Part shown: positions 26,454 to 35,827 of the stretch, in pieces | How positions within the stretch are numbered: the first letter of the stretch is position 1 | Layout of the letters: each line of letters begins with the position of its first letter | Source: an uncultured Collinsella sp. | Lineage (GTDB): Bacteria > Actinomycetota > Coriobacteriia > Coriobacteriales > Coriobacteriaceae | DNA: 64,000 nucleotides | NCBI GenBank assembly: GCA_934646815.1 | Contig: CAKUEW010000001.1 | Location: 1-64,000 of the forward strand | Direction: 5' to 3' | Notes under the pieces: generated by a model | The model's input: the letters and a program-made list of their open reading frames with translations, nothing else | Database searches by the model: none | What the model was told of the DNA's origin: nothing | Translations under genes and position numbers: made by a program

Positions 26454-26504
26454 GACAGGCCTCGTATCCGCTCGGGGCGGTATACTCAATATAGGCAATT
26501 GACC

Positions 26505-26542
26505 GCGCGGGATCCGGGTTGCTGGGTCCCGCGCTTGTTTTT
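26505..26542 (+). terminator. Terminator between nanE and rapZ
   Basis: GCGCGGGATCC (from 26505) pairs with GGTCCCGCGC (to 26534), followed by TTGTTTTT. It probably ends transcripts from the nan operon. A TATACT at 26481-26486 just before it could also make this an attenuator of rapZ. Confidence 0.65.
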
Positions 26543-26554
26543 GGGAGGCAGCAC

Positions 26555-27475
26555 ATGCAAAAGGGAGATGCCATGGATGCGGCGGAGCGCTCGGAGCGCA
26601 TCCCCGATATCGTCATCATCACCGGAATGTCCGGATCGGGCCGCACGCAGGCCATGCACGTGTTCGAGGACATGGGCTATTTTTGCATTGATAACCTACC
26701 TCCGCGTCTCATCGCCCAGCTTGCCGAGCTCGTCGGCATCAATACGGGCGTGGGCAGGCATCTCGCCGTCACCTGCGATTTGCGTAGCCAGGGACTGTTT
26801 GACGAGTTGCTCGATGCGGTCGCCGCGCTCGAAGAACGCGAGATGAGCTGCGACATCGTGTTCCTGGAGGCTTCTGACGAGGTGCTGATTCGTCGCTACA
26901 GCGAAAATCGCCGTCGTCATCCCATTGCCAAGCCGGGGGAGACTACGGCCGATGCCATTCAGCGCGAGCGCCTTCAGCTGCAGGGCGTGCGCGATCGAGC
27001 CGATATGATTATCGACACGAGCCGTCTGCGCACCTCTGCGCTGCGCAACAAGCTACGTATGGCATTTTCCGAACTGTCCGACCAACAGCTCATGGACGTC
27101 CATGTGTTCTCGTTTGGCTTTAAGCACGGCATGCCCGTCGAGGCGGACATTATGATCGACGTCCGCTTCCTGCCCAATCCGTTCTACGATCCCGAGATGC
27201 GCACGATGACCGGTCTCGATAAAAAGGTCTCCGATTTTGTTCTGGACCATCCCAAGACGCAGGAGTTTTGGAAGGCTTGGACACAGCTGCTCGATACGGT
27301 GATGCCGGGCTATATCGCGGAGGGTAAACCGCAGCTTTCTATCGCCATCGGCTGCACGGGCGGACAGCACCGTAGCGTCGCCATTGCCGAGGCCACGGCC
27401 CGTTACCTGGAAGGCGCCCAGTATCACGTGAGCATCTCCCACCGCGATCTGTCGCGCGCCAACACGAAGGCATAG
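26555..27475 (+). CDS. rapZ: RapZ/YvcJ nucleotide-binding RNA adapter
   Basis: RapZ proteins bind nucleotides and, in enterobacteria, small RNAs that control GlmS; in Gram-positives YvcJ affects cell envelope and competence. The 306-residue product has the P-loop GMSGSGRT (Arg replaces Lys, as is usual in actinobacterial members), DMGYFCIDNLPP, FLEASDEVLIRRYSENRRRHP, and the C-terminal GCTGGQHRSV phosphate site. ATG 26555 has GGGAGG at 26543-26548. ATG 26573 also has a GGGAG and cannot be excluded. whiA follows 6 nt downstream, but the yvcK gene usually found between them is absent. Confidence 0.92.
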   Translation: MQKGDAMDAAERSERIPDIVIITGMSGSGRTQAMHVFEDMGYFCIDNLPPRLIAQLAELVGINTGVGRHLAVTCDLRSQGLFDELLDAVAALEEREMSCDIVFLEASDEVLIRRYSENRRRHPIAKPGETTADAIQRERLQLQGVRDRADMIIDTSRLRTSALRNKLRMAFSELSDQQLMDVHVFSFGFKHGMPVEADIMIDVRFLPNPFYDPEMRTMTGLDKKVSDFVLDHPKTQEFWKAWTQLLDTVMPGYIAEGKPQLSIAIGCTGGQHRSVAIAEATARYLEGAQYHVSISHRDLSRANTKA

Positions 27476-27481
27476 GCCTGC

Positions 27482-28411
27482 ATGTCATTTACCGCTGAGG
27501 TGCGTGACGAGCTCGCGCGCTGCGAACCCGAATGTGAATACTGCGACCTGTCGACCTTGGCGGCGCTTACGCGCGTGAGCGGAACGCTTTCGTTGGCGGG
27601 CTCCGGGCGGTATCGCTTGACGGTTGCAACCGAGACGGGTGCCGTTGCGCGCACGATGATTACACTGACGCATCGCATCCTTAAGCTCAAGACGGAGTTT
27701 ACGGTCCGCAAGTCGGTCCTGCATAAGGTGCGCAATTACCTGATTACCCTGCCCGATCAACCCGATCTTGATAAAGCGTTGGTGCTGCTGGGCATTTTGG
27801 ACCGTAGGGGAGGGCTTGTCGCGGGCGTTCCGCGCCATATCGTGGCCCGCCCCTGCTGCAGGCTCGCCTACATTCGGGGTGCGCTCATCGCGGGCGGTTT
27901 TGTCGCTGATCCTCGCGGTGACTTTCACTTGGAGATCGCCGTTCAGGGTGAGGAATATGCCCGGGGCCTTTGCGATCTGCTTGAGCAGGTGGGCGTCCAT
28001 GCACGCGTCAATGCGCGGCGGGGCTCCTTTGCCGTGTACATCAAGAGCGCCGAGGAGATTGAGCATCTCCTAAAGTTGATTGGAGCCGAGCGCAGCGTTT
28101 CCGAGATCGAGGAAGCACGTGCGGTCAAGTTGGTCAAGAACGATGTAAACCGCCGCGTCAACGCCGAGCTTGCCAATCAGACCAGAAGTGCAGGTGCGGC
28201 CCAGCATCAACTCGCGCTAATCGAGGAGCTTAAACGAAGGGGGCTGCGCGACACGCTTCCCGACGCCCTGGCGGTCTTTTGTGACCTGCGCGAGCGCTAT
28301 CCCGACCTGTCTTTGCGAGATTTGGGCGAGATGGCGGATCCCCCGTTGTCAAAATCGGCTCTATACCATCGTGTTTTGAGACTTGAGAAGCTCATTGAAT
28401 CTAGCAAGTAG
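27482..28411 (+). CDS. whiA: WhiA-family DNA-binding regulator
   Basis: WhiA is a sporulation/cell-division regulator in Streptomyces and affects division in non-sporulating Gram-positives. The 309-residue protein has the N-terminal domain (SFTAEVRDELARCE), the LAGLIDADG-derived middle (CCRLAYIRGALIAGGFVADPRGDFHLEI, AVYIKSAEEIEHLLKLIGA), and a C-terminal helix-turn-helix (LSLRDLGEMADPPLSKSALYHRVLRLEKL). Length and order are normal. ATG 27482 lies just after rapZ. The gene is followed by an AT-rich region leading to gap. Confidence 0.95.
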   Translation: MSFTAEVRDELARCEPECEYCDLSTLAALTRVSGTLSLAGSGRYRLTVATETGAVARTMITLTHRILKLKTEFTVRKSVLHKVRNYLITLPDQPDLDKALVLLGILDRRGGLVAGVPRHIVARPCCRLAYIRGALIAGGFVADPRGDFHLEIAVQGEEYARGLCDLLEQVGVHARVNARRGSFAVYIKSAEEIEHLLKLIGAERSVSEIEEARAVKLVKNDVNRRVNAELANQTRSAGAAQHQLALIEELKRRGLRDTLPDALAVFCDLRERYPDLSLRDLGEMADPPLSKSALYHRVLRLEKLIESSK

Positions 28412-28502
28412 GTGTTAACCGCATTCAATATGATAGATGAGCTGCTGTTTTATTCTTTAAAACGTTTTAACAAAAATTTGATTTTCAATTTCGCGTATTC
28501 TC

Positions 28503-28532
28503 GTGAAATTCAAGTCTAAAAAAAGGTATATT
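28503..28532 (+). promoter_or_regulatory. Candidate gap promoter
   Basis: GTGAAA (28503-28508) and TATATT (28527-28532) are spaced by 18 bp, in an unusually AT-rich stretch (28430-28540) that could act as an UP element. This fits a strongly expressed glycolytic gene. Confidence 0.5.
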
Positions 28533-28604
28533 AGGCGAGTGGTTAGTTTGTGGGCCTCAACGGCAGGCGCTGTAGCTTGCGGGGGCCTTACGAAAGGAGA
28601 CACA

Positions 28605-29630
28605 ATGGCAGTAAAGGTTGCTATTAACGGCTTCGGTCGCATCGGTCGTCTGGCTTTCCGTCAGATGTTCGGTCATGAGGGTTCCGAGATCGTCGCCATC
28701 AACGACCTCACCTCTCCCGATATGCTCGCTTACCTGCTGAAGTACGACTCCACGCAGGGCAACTATGCTCGCGATCACGAGGTCGTCGCTGGTGAGGACT
28801 CCATCACCGTTGACGGCAAGGAGATCAAGATCTACAAGGAGGCCGACGCCAACAACCTGCCTTGGGGCGACCTCGACGTCGACGTCGTTCTCGAGTGCAC
28901 CGGCTTCTACACCAGCAAGGAGAAGGCTCAGGCCCATATCAACGCTGGCGCCAAGAAGGTCGTCATCTCCGCTCCCGCTGGCAACGACCTGCCCACCATC
29001 GTGTACAACGTCAACCACGAGACGCTGACCGCTGAGGACAACATCATCTCCGCTGCTTCCTGCACCACCAACTGCCTCGCCCCGATGGCCAAGGGTCTGA
29101 ACGACTTCGCCCCCATCGTGTCCGGCATCATGACCACCATTCACGCCTGGACCGGCGACCAGATGCCGCTCGACGGCCCGCAGCGCAAGGGCAACAAGCG
29201 TCGTAGCCGCGCCTGCGCCGTCAACATCGTCCCCAACTCCACCGGTGCCGCCAAGGCTATCGGCCTGGTCCTCCCCGAGCTCAACGGCAAGCTCATCGGT
29301 GCCGCCCAGCGCGTCCCGACGCCGACCGGTTCCCTCACCAACCTCTACGCTGTCGTTGACAAGACCGTCACCGCTGACGAGGTCAACGCCGCTATGAAGG
29401 CTTACGCTGCCACCATCTCCGAGACCTTCGGCTACAACGAGGATGACATCGTCTCCACCGACATCATCGGCGAGACCCATGGCTCCATCTTCGACGCCAC
29501 TCAGACCATGTGCTCTGACCTCGGCAACGGCCAGACCCTCGTTCAGGTCACCTCTTGGTACGACAACGAGAACTCCTACACCTCTCAGATGGTCCGCACC
29601 ATCAAGTACTTCGAGAAGTTCGTTGCTTAA
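28605..29630 (+). CDS. gap: Glyceraldehyde-3-phosphate dehydrogenase
   Basis: It oxidises and phosphorylates glyceraldehyde 3-phosphate with NAD+. The 341-residue protein has the Rossmann motif NGFGRIGR (8-15), catalytic Cys153 in [21 protein letters not shown], and [13 protein letters not shown]. Codon use is strongly biased, as in highly expressed genes. ATG 28605 has GAAAGGAG upstream; the open frame from 28503 runs through the promoter and is rejected. A terminator separates it from pgk, so gap can be made in excess over the downstream genes. Confidence 0.98.
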   Translation: MAVKVAINGFGRIGRLAFRQMFGHEGSEIVAINDLTSPDMLAYLLKYDSTQGNYARDHEVVAGEDSITVDGKEIKIYKEADANNLPWGDLDVDVVLECTGFYTSKEKAQAHINAGAKKVVISAPAGNDLPTIVYNVNHETLTAEDNIISAASCTTNCLAPMAKGLNDFAPIVSGIMTTIHAWTGDQMPLDGPQRKGNKRRSRACAVNIVPNSTGAAKAIGLVLPELNGKLIGAAQRVPTPTGSLTNLYAVVDKTVTADEVNAAMKAYAATISETFGYNEDDIVSTDIIGETHGSIFDATQTMCSDLGNGQTLVQVTSWYDNENSYTSQMVRTIKYFEKFVA

Positions 29631-29669
29631 TCTAGCTTTTAGCGAATAGCTCGTTGAGCGTCTAAAGAA

Positions 29670-29714
29670 GGGCGCGGCCTTATAGGGCTTACACCCTAGG
29701 GTCGCGCCCTTTTT
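29670..29714 (+). terminator. Terminator between gap and pgk
   Basis: GGGCGCGGCC...TATAGGG at 29670-29687 pairs with CCCTAGGGTCGCGCCC (to 29709), followed by five T. pgk is only 57 nt further on, so read-through or a weak internal promoter must supply it. Confidence 0.85.
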
Positions 29715-29770
29715 ATAGGAAATCGTCTGCCGTAATGGGAGGCAGACACGTACGAAAGGTAGAAGCAAAC

Positions 29771-30961
29771 ATGGCCTTTACCAAGAAGACCGTCCGCGAC
29801 ATCGATGTCGACGGCAAGCGCGTTCTCGTCCGCGTTGACTTTAACGTGCCTATCAAGGATGGCGTCGTTGGCGACACCACCCGTATCAAGGCTGCCCTGC
29901 CCACCATCAACTACCTCGTCGAGCACAACGCTCGCGTTATCCTCATGAGCCACCTCGGCCGTCCCGACGGCACCGGCTTCCAGCCCGAGCTCTCCCTTGA
30001 GCCCGTCGCCAAGAAGCTCGCTGAGCTCTCTGGTCTCGACGTTGCCTTTGTCGCTGACACCTACGGCGAGAAGGCTGCCGAGGCTGTCGCCGCCGTCGAG
30101 CCGGGCAAGGTTCTCGTTCTGGAGAACGTCCGCTTTGACAAGCGTGAGAAGAAGAACGATCCCGAGATCGCCAAGACCCTCGCTTCCTACGGCGACGTCT
30201 TCGTCCTCGATGCCTTCGGTACCGCTCACCGCGCCCAGGGTTCCGTCGTGGGCCCCGCCGCTTACCTGCCTGCCGTCGCCGGCTTCCTGCTCGAGAAGGA
30301 GGTCGACACGCTGACCGGCATCTTCGCCGAGCCCGAGCGTCCCTTCGTCGCCATCGTCGGCGGTTCCAAGGTTTCCTCCAAGATCGGCGTTCTCGATCAC
30401 CTCATCGACTCCGCTGACACCCTGATCATCGGTGGCGGCATGGCCTACACCTTCTTCCTGGCTCAGGGCCTGTCCGTTGGTCAGTCCCTCAAGGAAGAGG
30501 ACTGGGTCGAGCGCGCTGGCGAGATGCTCAAGAAGGCCGAGGAGAAGGGCGTTAAGATCCTGCTCCCCATCGACAACCGTGTTGCCGATCACTTTGGCGA
30601 GGACGCTGTCCCCGAGGTTGTCGCTTCCGACGCTATCCCCGACGATCGCGAGGGCATGGACATTGGCCCCAAGACCGAGGAGCTCTACGCCGAGGCCGTC
30701 AAGGGCGCCAAGACCGTGTTCTGGAATGGCCCCATGGGCGTCTTTGAGTTCGATAACTTCGCCCACGGCACCCAGGCTATCGCTGAGGCTGTCGCCGAGG
30801 CCGATTGCACCTCGATCATCGGTGGTGGCGATTCCGTCGCAGCCGTCAACAAGTTCAACCTTGCCGACAAGATGAGCTGGATCTCCACCGGTGGTGGCGC
30901 TTCCATGGAGCTCGTCGAGGGCAAGGCTCTTCCCGGAGTGGAGGCGCTTCTCGATGCCTAA
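29771..30961 (+). CDS. pgk: Phosphoglycerate kinase
   Basis: It transfers the acyl phosphate of 1,3-bisphosphoglycerate to ADP. The 396-residue protein has RVDFNVP near the N-terminus, the substrate-binding [14 protein letters not shown], the GGSKVSSKI hinge region, [10 protein letters not shown] and the nucleotide loop [11 protein letters not shown] 29771 has GAAAGG 10 nt upstream. The stop overlaps the tpiA start by 8 nt, so the genes are translationally coupled. Confidence 0.98.
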   Translation: MAFTKKTVRDIDVDGKRVLVRVDFNVPIKDGVVGDTTRIKAALPTINYLVEHNARVILMSHLGRPDGTGFQPELSLEPVAKKLAELSGLDVAFVADTYGEKAAEAVAAVEPGKVLVLENVRFDKREKKNDPEIAKTLASYGDVFVLDAFGTAHRAQGSVVGPAAYLPAVAGFLLEKEVDTLTGIFAEPERPFVAIVGGSKVSSKIGVLDHLIDSADTLIIGGGMAYTFFLAQGLSVGQSLKEEDWVERAGEMLKKAEEKGVKILLPIDNRVADHFGEDAVPEVVASDAIPDDREGMDIGPKTEELYAEAVKGAKTVFWNGPMGVFEFDNFAHGTQAIAEAVAEADCTSIIGGGDSVAAVNKFNLADKMSWISTGGGASMELVEGKALPGVEALLDA

Positions 30962-31721
30962 TCGCACCCTTCTTATCGCTGGTAACTGGAAGATGAACAA
31001 CGACGTCGCCGAGGCTGCCAAGCTCGCCGACGAGCTGGCCCAGGCTCTGCCTGAGGTGCCCGCTGGCGTCGAGGTGCTCGTCTGCCCGCCGACCATCGAC
31101 ATCACTACCGTTCGCGCTCGCATTCAGGCTGCTCCCATCGCCCTCGGTGCACAGAACGTGTACTGGGAGGCCAAGGGTGCCTACACCGGCGAGTCCTCTT
31201 GCGACATGCTCAAGTCCGCTGGCTGCACCTACTGCATCATCGGCCACTCCGAGCGTCGTGACTACTTCCACGAGACCGACGAGGACCAGAACAACAAGGC
31301 CAAGGCTCTTGTTGCCGCTGGTATCGTTCCCGTCTTCTGCTGCGGCGAGACCCTCGAGGTCCGCGAGGCCGGCACCTACGTGGAGCACGTCGTGAACCAG
31401 GTCAAGGCTGGCCTTGCCGGTCTCGACATCCACTGCCCCAAGCAGGTCGTTGTCGCCTACGAGCCCATCTGGGCCATCGGTACCGGTAAGACCGCTACCG
31501 CCGAGGACGCTCAGGAGGTCTGCGGCGCTATCCGTGAGACCCTCAAGGAGATGTTCGGCGAGGAGCTTGCCGACGGCATTCGCGTGCTGTATGGCGGTTC
31601 CGCCAAGCCCGGCAACATCGCCGAGCTCGTCGCCAAGCCCGACGTTGACGGCGCCCTCGTGGGCGGCGCTTCGCTCAAGGCTGACGACTTTGCCTCTATG
31701 GTCGTCAAGGCAGGCGAGTAG
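30954..31721 (+). CDS. tpiA: Triose-phosphate isomerase
   Basis: It interconverts dihydroxyacetone phosphate and glyceraldehyde 3-phosphate. The 255-residue barrel has GNWKMN (catalytic Lys), IIGHSERR (catalytic His), [11 protein letters not shown] (catalytic Glu) and the phosphate loop [11 protein letters not shown] 30954 overlaps the end of pgk and has GGAGG within the pgk coding end; the ORF upstream of it is in the pgk region and is rejected. Confidence 0.98.
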   Translation: MPNRTLLIAGNWKMNNDVAEAAKLADELAQALPEVPAGVEVLVCPPTIDITTVRARIQAAPIALGAQNVYWEAKGAYTGESSCDMLKSAGCTYCIIGHSERRDYFHETDEDQNNKAKALVAAGIVPVFCCGETLEVREAGTYVEHVVNQVKAGLAGLDIHCPKQVVVAYEPIWAIGTGKTATAEDAQEVCGAIRETLKEMFGEELADGIRVLYGGSAKPGNIAELVAKPDVDGALVGGASLKADDFASMVVKAGE

Positions 31722-31726
31722 GACAT

Positions 31727-33280
31727 ATGGCACAGCGTCATCTTCCTGCAATCCTGATCATCATGGACGGCTGCGGCCTGGCCCCGGCCGATGGCGAGAA
31801 CGCCGTCGCCGCTGCCAAGACGCCCTTCCTTGATAGCCTGTACGAGAAGTATCCCCACACCACGCTCGGCGCTTCGGGCGAGGACGTGGGCCTTCCCGAT
31901 GGCCAGATGGGCAACTCCGAGGTGGGCCACCTCAACATCGGTGCCGGCCGCATCGTGTTCCAGGAGCTTTCGCGCATCAACAACGCCATCAAGGACGGCT
32001 CCATCGCAGAGAACGAGGTCTTCGTCAAGGCTATGGACGACGTCAAGGCTGACGGCAAGACCCTCCACCTCATGGGGCTTATGAGCCCTGGCGGCGTTCA
32101 TTCTCATATGAACCACGTCGAGGCTCTGGTCAAGATGGCTGCCGAGCGCGGCGTCAAGACCGTTCGCGTTCATGCCTTCATGGATGGCCGCGATGTCGAC
32201 CCGCAGTCCGGTGCCGGCTACATGAGCGAGTTCTGCGCTTTCCTGGCCAAGATCTCCGAGGAGACTGGTTGTGACGCCCGCGTCGCAACCGTCTCGGGCC
32301 GCTATTGGGCCATGGACCGCGACAACCGTTGGGAGCGCATCCAGCGCGCCTACGACGTCATGGTCAATGCGTCCGATGCCGATACTGACCCCGTTGCCGG
32401 TATCAAGGCCTACTACGAGAAGGACCCGCGCGGCGACGAGTTCGTCGAGCCCTTCGCTGCCCATAACGAGGGCATCCATGAGGGCGACGCGGCCATCTTC
32501 TTCAACTTCCGTCCCGACCGCGCCCGTCAGATGACCCGCGTGTTCACGGACAAGGAATTCGACGGCTTTGAGCGCGAGCAGATCAAGCTCTCGCACTTTG
32601 TGACGATGACCGAGTACGATCCGACGTTTGACGTCGAGGTTGCCTTCCCCAAGACGTTCCCCGAGAACGTCCTGGCCGACGTTATCGCCGCCAACGGCCT
32701 GAAGCAGCTGCACACCGCTGAGACCGAGAAGTACGCCCACGTGACGTTCTTCCTCAACGGCGGCATCGAGGAGCCCAAGGAGGGCGAGGAGCGCGTGCTC
32801 GTCGCTTCCCCCAAGGTTGCTACCTACGATCTGCAGCCCGAGATGAGCGCACCCGAGGTTACCGAGAAGCTCGTCGCTGCCATCAACGAGGATCGCGCTG
32901 ATTTCTACATCGTGAACTTCGCAAACTGCGACATGGTCGGTCACACTGGTGTCTTCGACGCTGCCGTCAAGGCCGTCGAGGCTGTTGACGATGCCCTGTC
33001 CAAGGTTGTCCCGGCGATTCTCGCCAAGGGCGGCTTTGCGCTGATTACCGCCGACCACGGCAACGCCGACCATATGTTTGACGTTGCTTCCGACGGTTCC
33101 AAGCATCCGTTTACGGCTCACACCACCAACCGCGTGCCGTTCATCATCGTTGATGAGAAGGCTCAGCTCACCGGTATCGAGGACGGCCGTCTCTCCGATA
33201 TCGCCCCGACCATGCTCACCATGGCTGGTCTGGAGCCTTCCGCCGAGATGACGGGCCGCGTGCTCGCCACCGAGGCCTAA
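31727..33280 (+). CDS. gpmI: 2,3-bisphosphoglycerate-independent phosphoglycerate mutase
   Basis: It interconverts 3- and 2-phosphoglycerate using two metal ions and a phosphoserine intermediate. The 517-residue protein of the alkaline phosphatase superfamily has IIMDGCG (metal Asp), the nucleophile Ser64 in GNSEVGHLNIGAGR, HSHMNHVEAL, DGRDVDPQSG, and the metal site TADHGNADHM. It starts 6 nt after tpiA and ends at a strong terminator. Enolase is not in the window. Confidence 0.97.
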   Translation: MAQRHLPAILIIMDGCGLAPADGENAVAAAKTPFLDSLYEKYPHTTLGASGEDVGLPDGQMGNSEVGHLNIGAGRIVFQELSRINNAIKDGSIAENEVFVKAMDDVKADGKTLHLMGLMSPGGVHSHMNHVEALVKMAAERGVKTVRVHAFMDGRDVDPQSGAGYMSEFCAFLAKISEETGCDARVATVSGRYWAMDRDNRWERIQRAYDVMVNASDADTDPVAGIKAYYEKDPRGDEFVEPFAAHNEGIHEGDAAIFFNFRPDRARQMTRVFTDKEFDGFEREQIKLSHFVTMTEYDPTFDVEVAFPKTFPENVLADVIAANGLKQLHTAETEKYAHVTFFLNGGIEEPKEGEERVLVASPKVATYDLQPEMSAPEVTEKLVAAINEDRADFYIVNFANCDMVGHTGVFDAAVKAVEAVDDALSKVVPAILAKGGFALITADHGNADHMFDVASDGSKHPFTAHTTNRVPFIIVDEKAQLTGIEDGRLSDIAPTMLTMAGLEPSAEMTGRVLATEA

Positions 33281-33307
33281 GAGAAAACTCCAAGCGTTTT
33301 CTTGCAA

Positions 33308-33342
33308 GGGGGTTGTCCGCATTCGGGCAGCCCCCTTTTTTT
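33308..33342 (+). terminator. Terminator of the glycolytic operon
   Basis: GGGGGTTGTCCG pairs with CGGGCAGCCCCC (33324-33335, two wobbles) around CATT-like loop bases, followed by seven T. Confidence 0.9.
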
Positions 33343-33446
33343 GGTATTTCTGCCATTTCTACCCCGTCCCTAAATGGCAGGTGGGGGAGTGCCGGGGGTT
33401 GTGGTACAGTACTGGAGTTTGAATTGTTCTATTAAGGAGCTTATCT

Positions 33447-33701
33447 ATGGGTCCGTTCCAGATTCTTCTGTTTGTCGTTTGGGCTGTCTCTGCCGTGGCG
33501 CTGACGATTCTCGTTCTGATGCACTCCGGTAAGGGTACCGGCGTTTCGGATATGATTGCCAGCTCCCTGTATAATTCCAGCTCTGCCACGGGCGTCATGG
33601 AGCAGAACCTCGATCGCCTGACGGTGATCATGGCCGTTGTCTTTGCCGTGTGCGTCGTCCTGTGCATGTTCTTCTTCCCGCAGGGCATCGTCGGCTACTA
33701 A
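33447..33701 (+). CDS. secG: SecG subunit of the SecYEG translocon
   Basis: SecG is the small, non-essential subunit that aids protein export. The 84-residue protein has two hydrophobic segments (about residues 5-25 and 56-77) joined by the conserved loop HSGKGTGVSDM. ATG 33447 has AAGGAG upstream. Its place after the triose genes is common in Actinobacteria and Firmicutes. A terminator follows. Confidence 0.95.
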   Translation: MGPFQILLFVVWAVSAVALTILVLMHSGKGTGVSDMIASSLYNSSSATGVMEQNLDRLTVIMAVVFAVCVVLCMFFFPQGIVGY

Positions 33702-33726
33702 GCCGTCACCACAAGTCACTTATTAG

Positions 33727-33751
33727 AGGCTCCGCATTGCGGGGCCTTTTT
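33727..33751 (+). terminator. secG terminator
   Basis: AGGCTCCGC pairs with GCGGGGCCT (one wobble, ATT loop), followed by T5. Confidence 0.85.
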
Positions 33752-33759
33752 GTTAACAA

Positions 33760-33772
33760 TTCTGTAACAGAA
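33760..33772. promoter_or_regulatory. Palindrome upstream of the second peptide ABC operon
   Basis: TTCTGTAACAGAA is a perfect 5-bp inverted repeat around TAA, about 220 nt upstream of the binding-protein gene. It is a possible operator. The rest of 33752-33993 has no gene; a clear promoter was not identified. Confidence 0.3.
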
Positions 33773-33993
33773 CACAGCGTAATACCACATACTGCGCCCA
33801 ACTAAAGAATTTCTCGACCGTTAACCGGAAAGAAGGTTCATCCGTGCATAAAATGCGCTACTGTATTGCGAAACGTTGGTCCGCTGTGCATAACCAGCCA
33901 TAGCGGCGGACGGCGTTTTGATGGTTCGGATCGGATTGTCTCGACATGTGTCCGACTGAACATTTCTTTGTCCTATCTCATAAGGAGGATGGC

Positions 33994-35670
33994 ATGGCTG
34001 ATTCTATGTTCCACCAGCCCGTTATGGGTCGTCGCGCCTTTGTTGGCGGCACCCTCGCTGCGAGCTCCATGGCTTTTCTTGCCGCATGCGGCAAGAAGGG
34101 CGGCGACGCTTCCGGTTCTGAGTCCGGTTCGACGCTGAACTTCTACATCAACAACCCGGTTTGCATCGAACCCTACAATGTCCAGGAGGACCAGGGCACT
34201 CAGGTCGAGTACCAGCTCTTTGACGCTCTGACCTCTTATGACGCCGAGAAGGGCGAGATCGTTCCGCTGGCTTGCGAGTCCTTCGAGGCCAACGACGACG
34301 CCACCGAGTTTACCTTCAAGATCAAGAAGGCCAAGTTCCACAACGGTGACGACGTTACCTCCAAGTCCTTCAAGCTCGGTTGGGAGCGTCTGGTCAACAC
34401 CAAGTCAGCCATCGCTACCGAGTACGGCCCTTCCGAGGTCTCCTATCACCTTTCCATGGTCGAGGGCTATGACGACCTGCTTGCCGGTAACGCTACCGAG
34501 CTCAGCGGTGTTACTTGCCCCGACGATGAGACCCTCGTCGTCAAGCTGACTTCCGCTTACGCCGACTTCCCCTTCGTCGCCTCTCACCCGGCTCTGGCCC
34601 CGGTTCCCGAGTGCGCCGAGTCCGATGCCAAGAGCTTCTATCTTGCGCCGATTGGTAACGGCCCGTTCATGATGGACGGCAAGTGGGAGGATGGTCAGGA
34701 GATCAACCTCAAGAAGTTCGACGATTACTATGGCGATAAGGCCAAGATCGATGGCATCCACTTCCAGGTCATCAAGGATATGGAGACCGCTTACAAGGAG
34801 TTCCAGGCCGGTAACCTCGATGTCTGCGACGTTCCCGTTGCTCAGATCGATGCTGCCAAGAAGGATCGTGGCGTGTCCAAGGACGGCTACACCATGGGCG
34901 ACGGCGAGCGCATGCTGCTCGGCGCCGAGCCTTCCACCTACTACCTGACCTGCAACAATGCGGCCGAGCCGTTCAACAACGCCGACCTGCGTAGGGGCAT
35001 CTCCCTGGCCATCAACCGTGAGGCTATCTGCAAGACCATCTTCAAGGGTACCCGTACCCCCGCCGACGGCATTGTTCCTCCGGGCATCGATGGCTACAAG
35101 GAGGGCGCATGGGAGTTCTGCGCCTACGACGTCGACAAGGCTAACGAGTACCTCGATAAGGTTGCTCCTGCCGATGCCAACGGTGACCGTGGCATTAACG
35201 TGACCCTTTCCTACAACCAGGATGGTGGTCACAAGGAGATCATGGAGTCCATCATCGGCGACCTCGCCAAGGTTGGCGTTACCGCTGTCTCCGATACCCC
35301 CGAGTGGTCTGCCCTGCTCGAGCAGTATCAGAACTTCAACTATCAGTTCGGTCGTCTGGGCTGGATTGCCGACTACCCGATCATGGATAACTTCCTGTAT
35401 CCGCTGTTCCACTCCGACTCCCTCGGTGGCGACAACCGCTCCGGTTACAACAACCCCGAGTTCGACGCCAAGGTCGACGAGGCTCGCACCACGGTTGACG
35501 ACGAAGAGCGCGTCGCTAAGATGCAGGAGGCCGACGCAATGGTCGCTGCCGACTGCCCGGTCATCCCGGTGATGTTCTACACGCACACCATCGTTGGCTC
35601 CGACCGCGTCAAGTACCTCTACGTTGATCCGCAGAAGCACGCCGATCTGGGTACCGCCGAGCTCGCCTAA
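33994..35670 (+). CDS. Oligopeptide ABC transporter substrate-binding lipoprotein
   Basis: It is the extracytoplasmic peptide-binding component (SBP_bac_5 family) of the second ABC importer. The 558-residue protein has an RR-type lipoprotein signal (GRRAFVGG, hydrophobic run, lipobox LAAC) and a Gly/Ser linker. The OppA-like fold has VEYQLFDALTSYD, SFKLGWERL, SYHLSMVEGYDDLLAG, LRRGISLAINREAI and a C-terminal MQEADAMVAADCPVIPV. OppA-type proteins bind peptides of varied length. ATG 33994 has AAGGAGG (33982-33988) at 5-nt spacing. Strong codon bias suggests high expression. Confidence 0.9.
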   Translation: MADSMFHQPVMGRRAFVGGTLAASSMAFLAACGKKGGDASGSESGSTLNFYINNPVCIEPYNVQEDQGTQVEYQLFDALTSYDAEKGEIVPLACESFEANDDATEFTFKIKKAKFHNGDDVTSKSFKLGWERLVNTKSAIATEYGPSEVSYHLSMVEGYDDLLAGNATELSGVTCPDDETLVVKLTSAYADFPFVASHPALAPVPECAESDAKSFYLAPIGNGPFMMDGKWEDGQEINLKKFDDYYGDKAKIDGIHFQVIKDMETAYKEFQAGNLDVCDVPVAQIDAAKKDRGVSKDGYTMGDGERMLLGAEPSTYYLTCNNAAEPFNNADLRRGISLAINREAICKTIFKGTRTPADGIVPPGIDGYKEGAWEFCAYDVDKANEYLDKVAPADANGDRGINVTLSYNQDGGHKEIMESIIGDLAKVGVTAVSDTPEWSALLEQYQNFNYQFGRLGWIADYPIMDNFLYPLFHSDSLGGDNRSGYNNPEFDAKVDEARTTVDDEERVAKMQEADAMVAADCPVIPVMFYTHTIVGSDRVKYLYVDPQKHADLGTAELA

Positions 35671-35767
35671 GAGTTTTGCAGCTTCCATGAGGGTCAAGTT
35701 TTTACGTAGACCTCATGGGAAACATACAGTTCTCCCTAACCTGGGGTAAACTGGCTGATGGTAATTT

Positions 35768-35797
35768 TGGGATGCCGGTCTGGCGATCGGCATCCCA
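35768..35797 (+). terminator. Intra-operon hairpin after the binding-protein gene
   Basis: TGGGATGCCG pairs perfectly with CGGCATCCCA around a 10-nt loop, followed by TTT. It lies 30 nt before the permease gene, in the same place as the hairpin in the first ABC operon. Confidence 0.7.
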
Positions 35798-35827
35798 TTT
35801 AGGTTAATCCCTAGATAGGGGAGTGGT

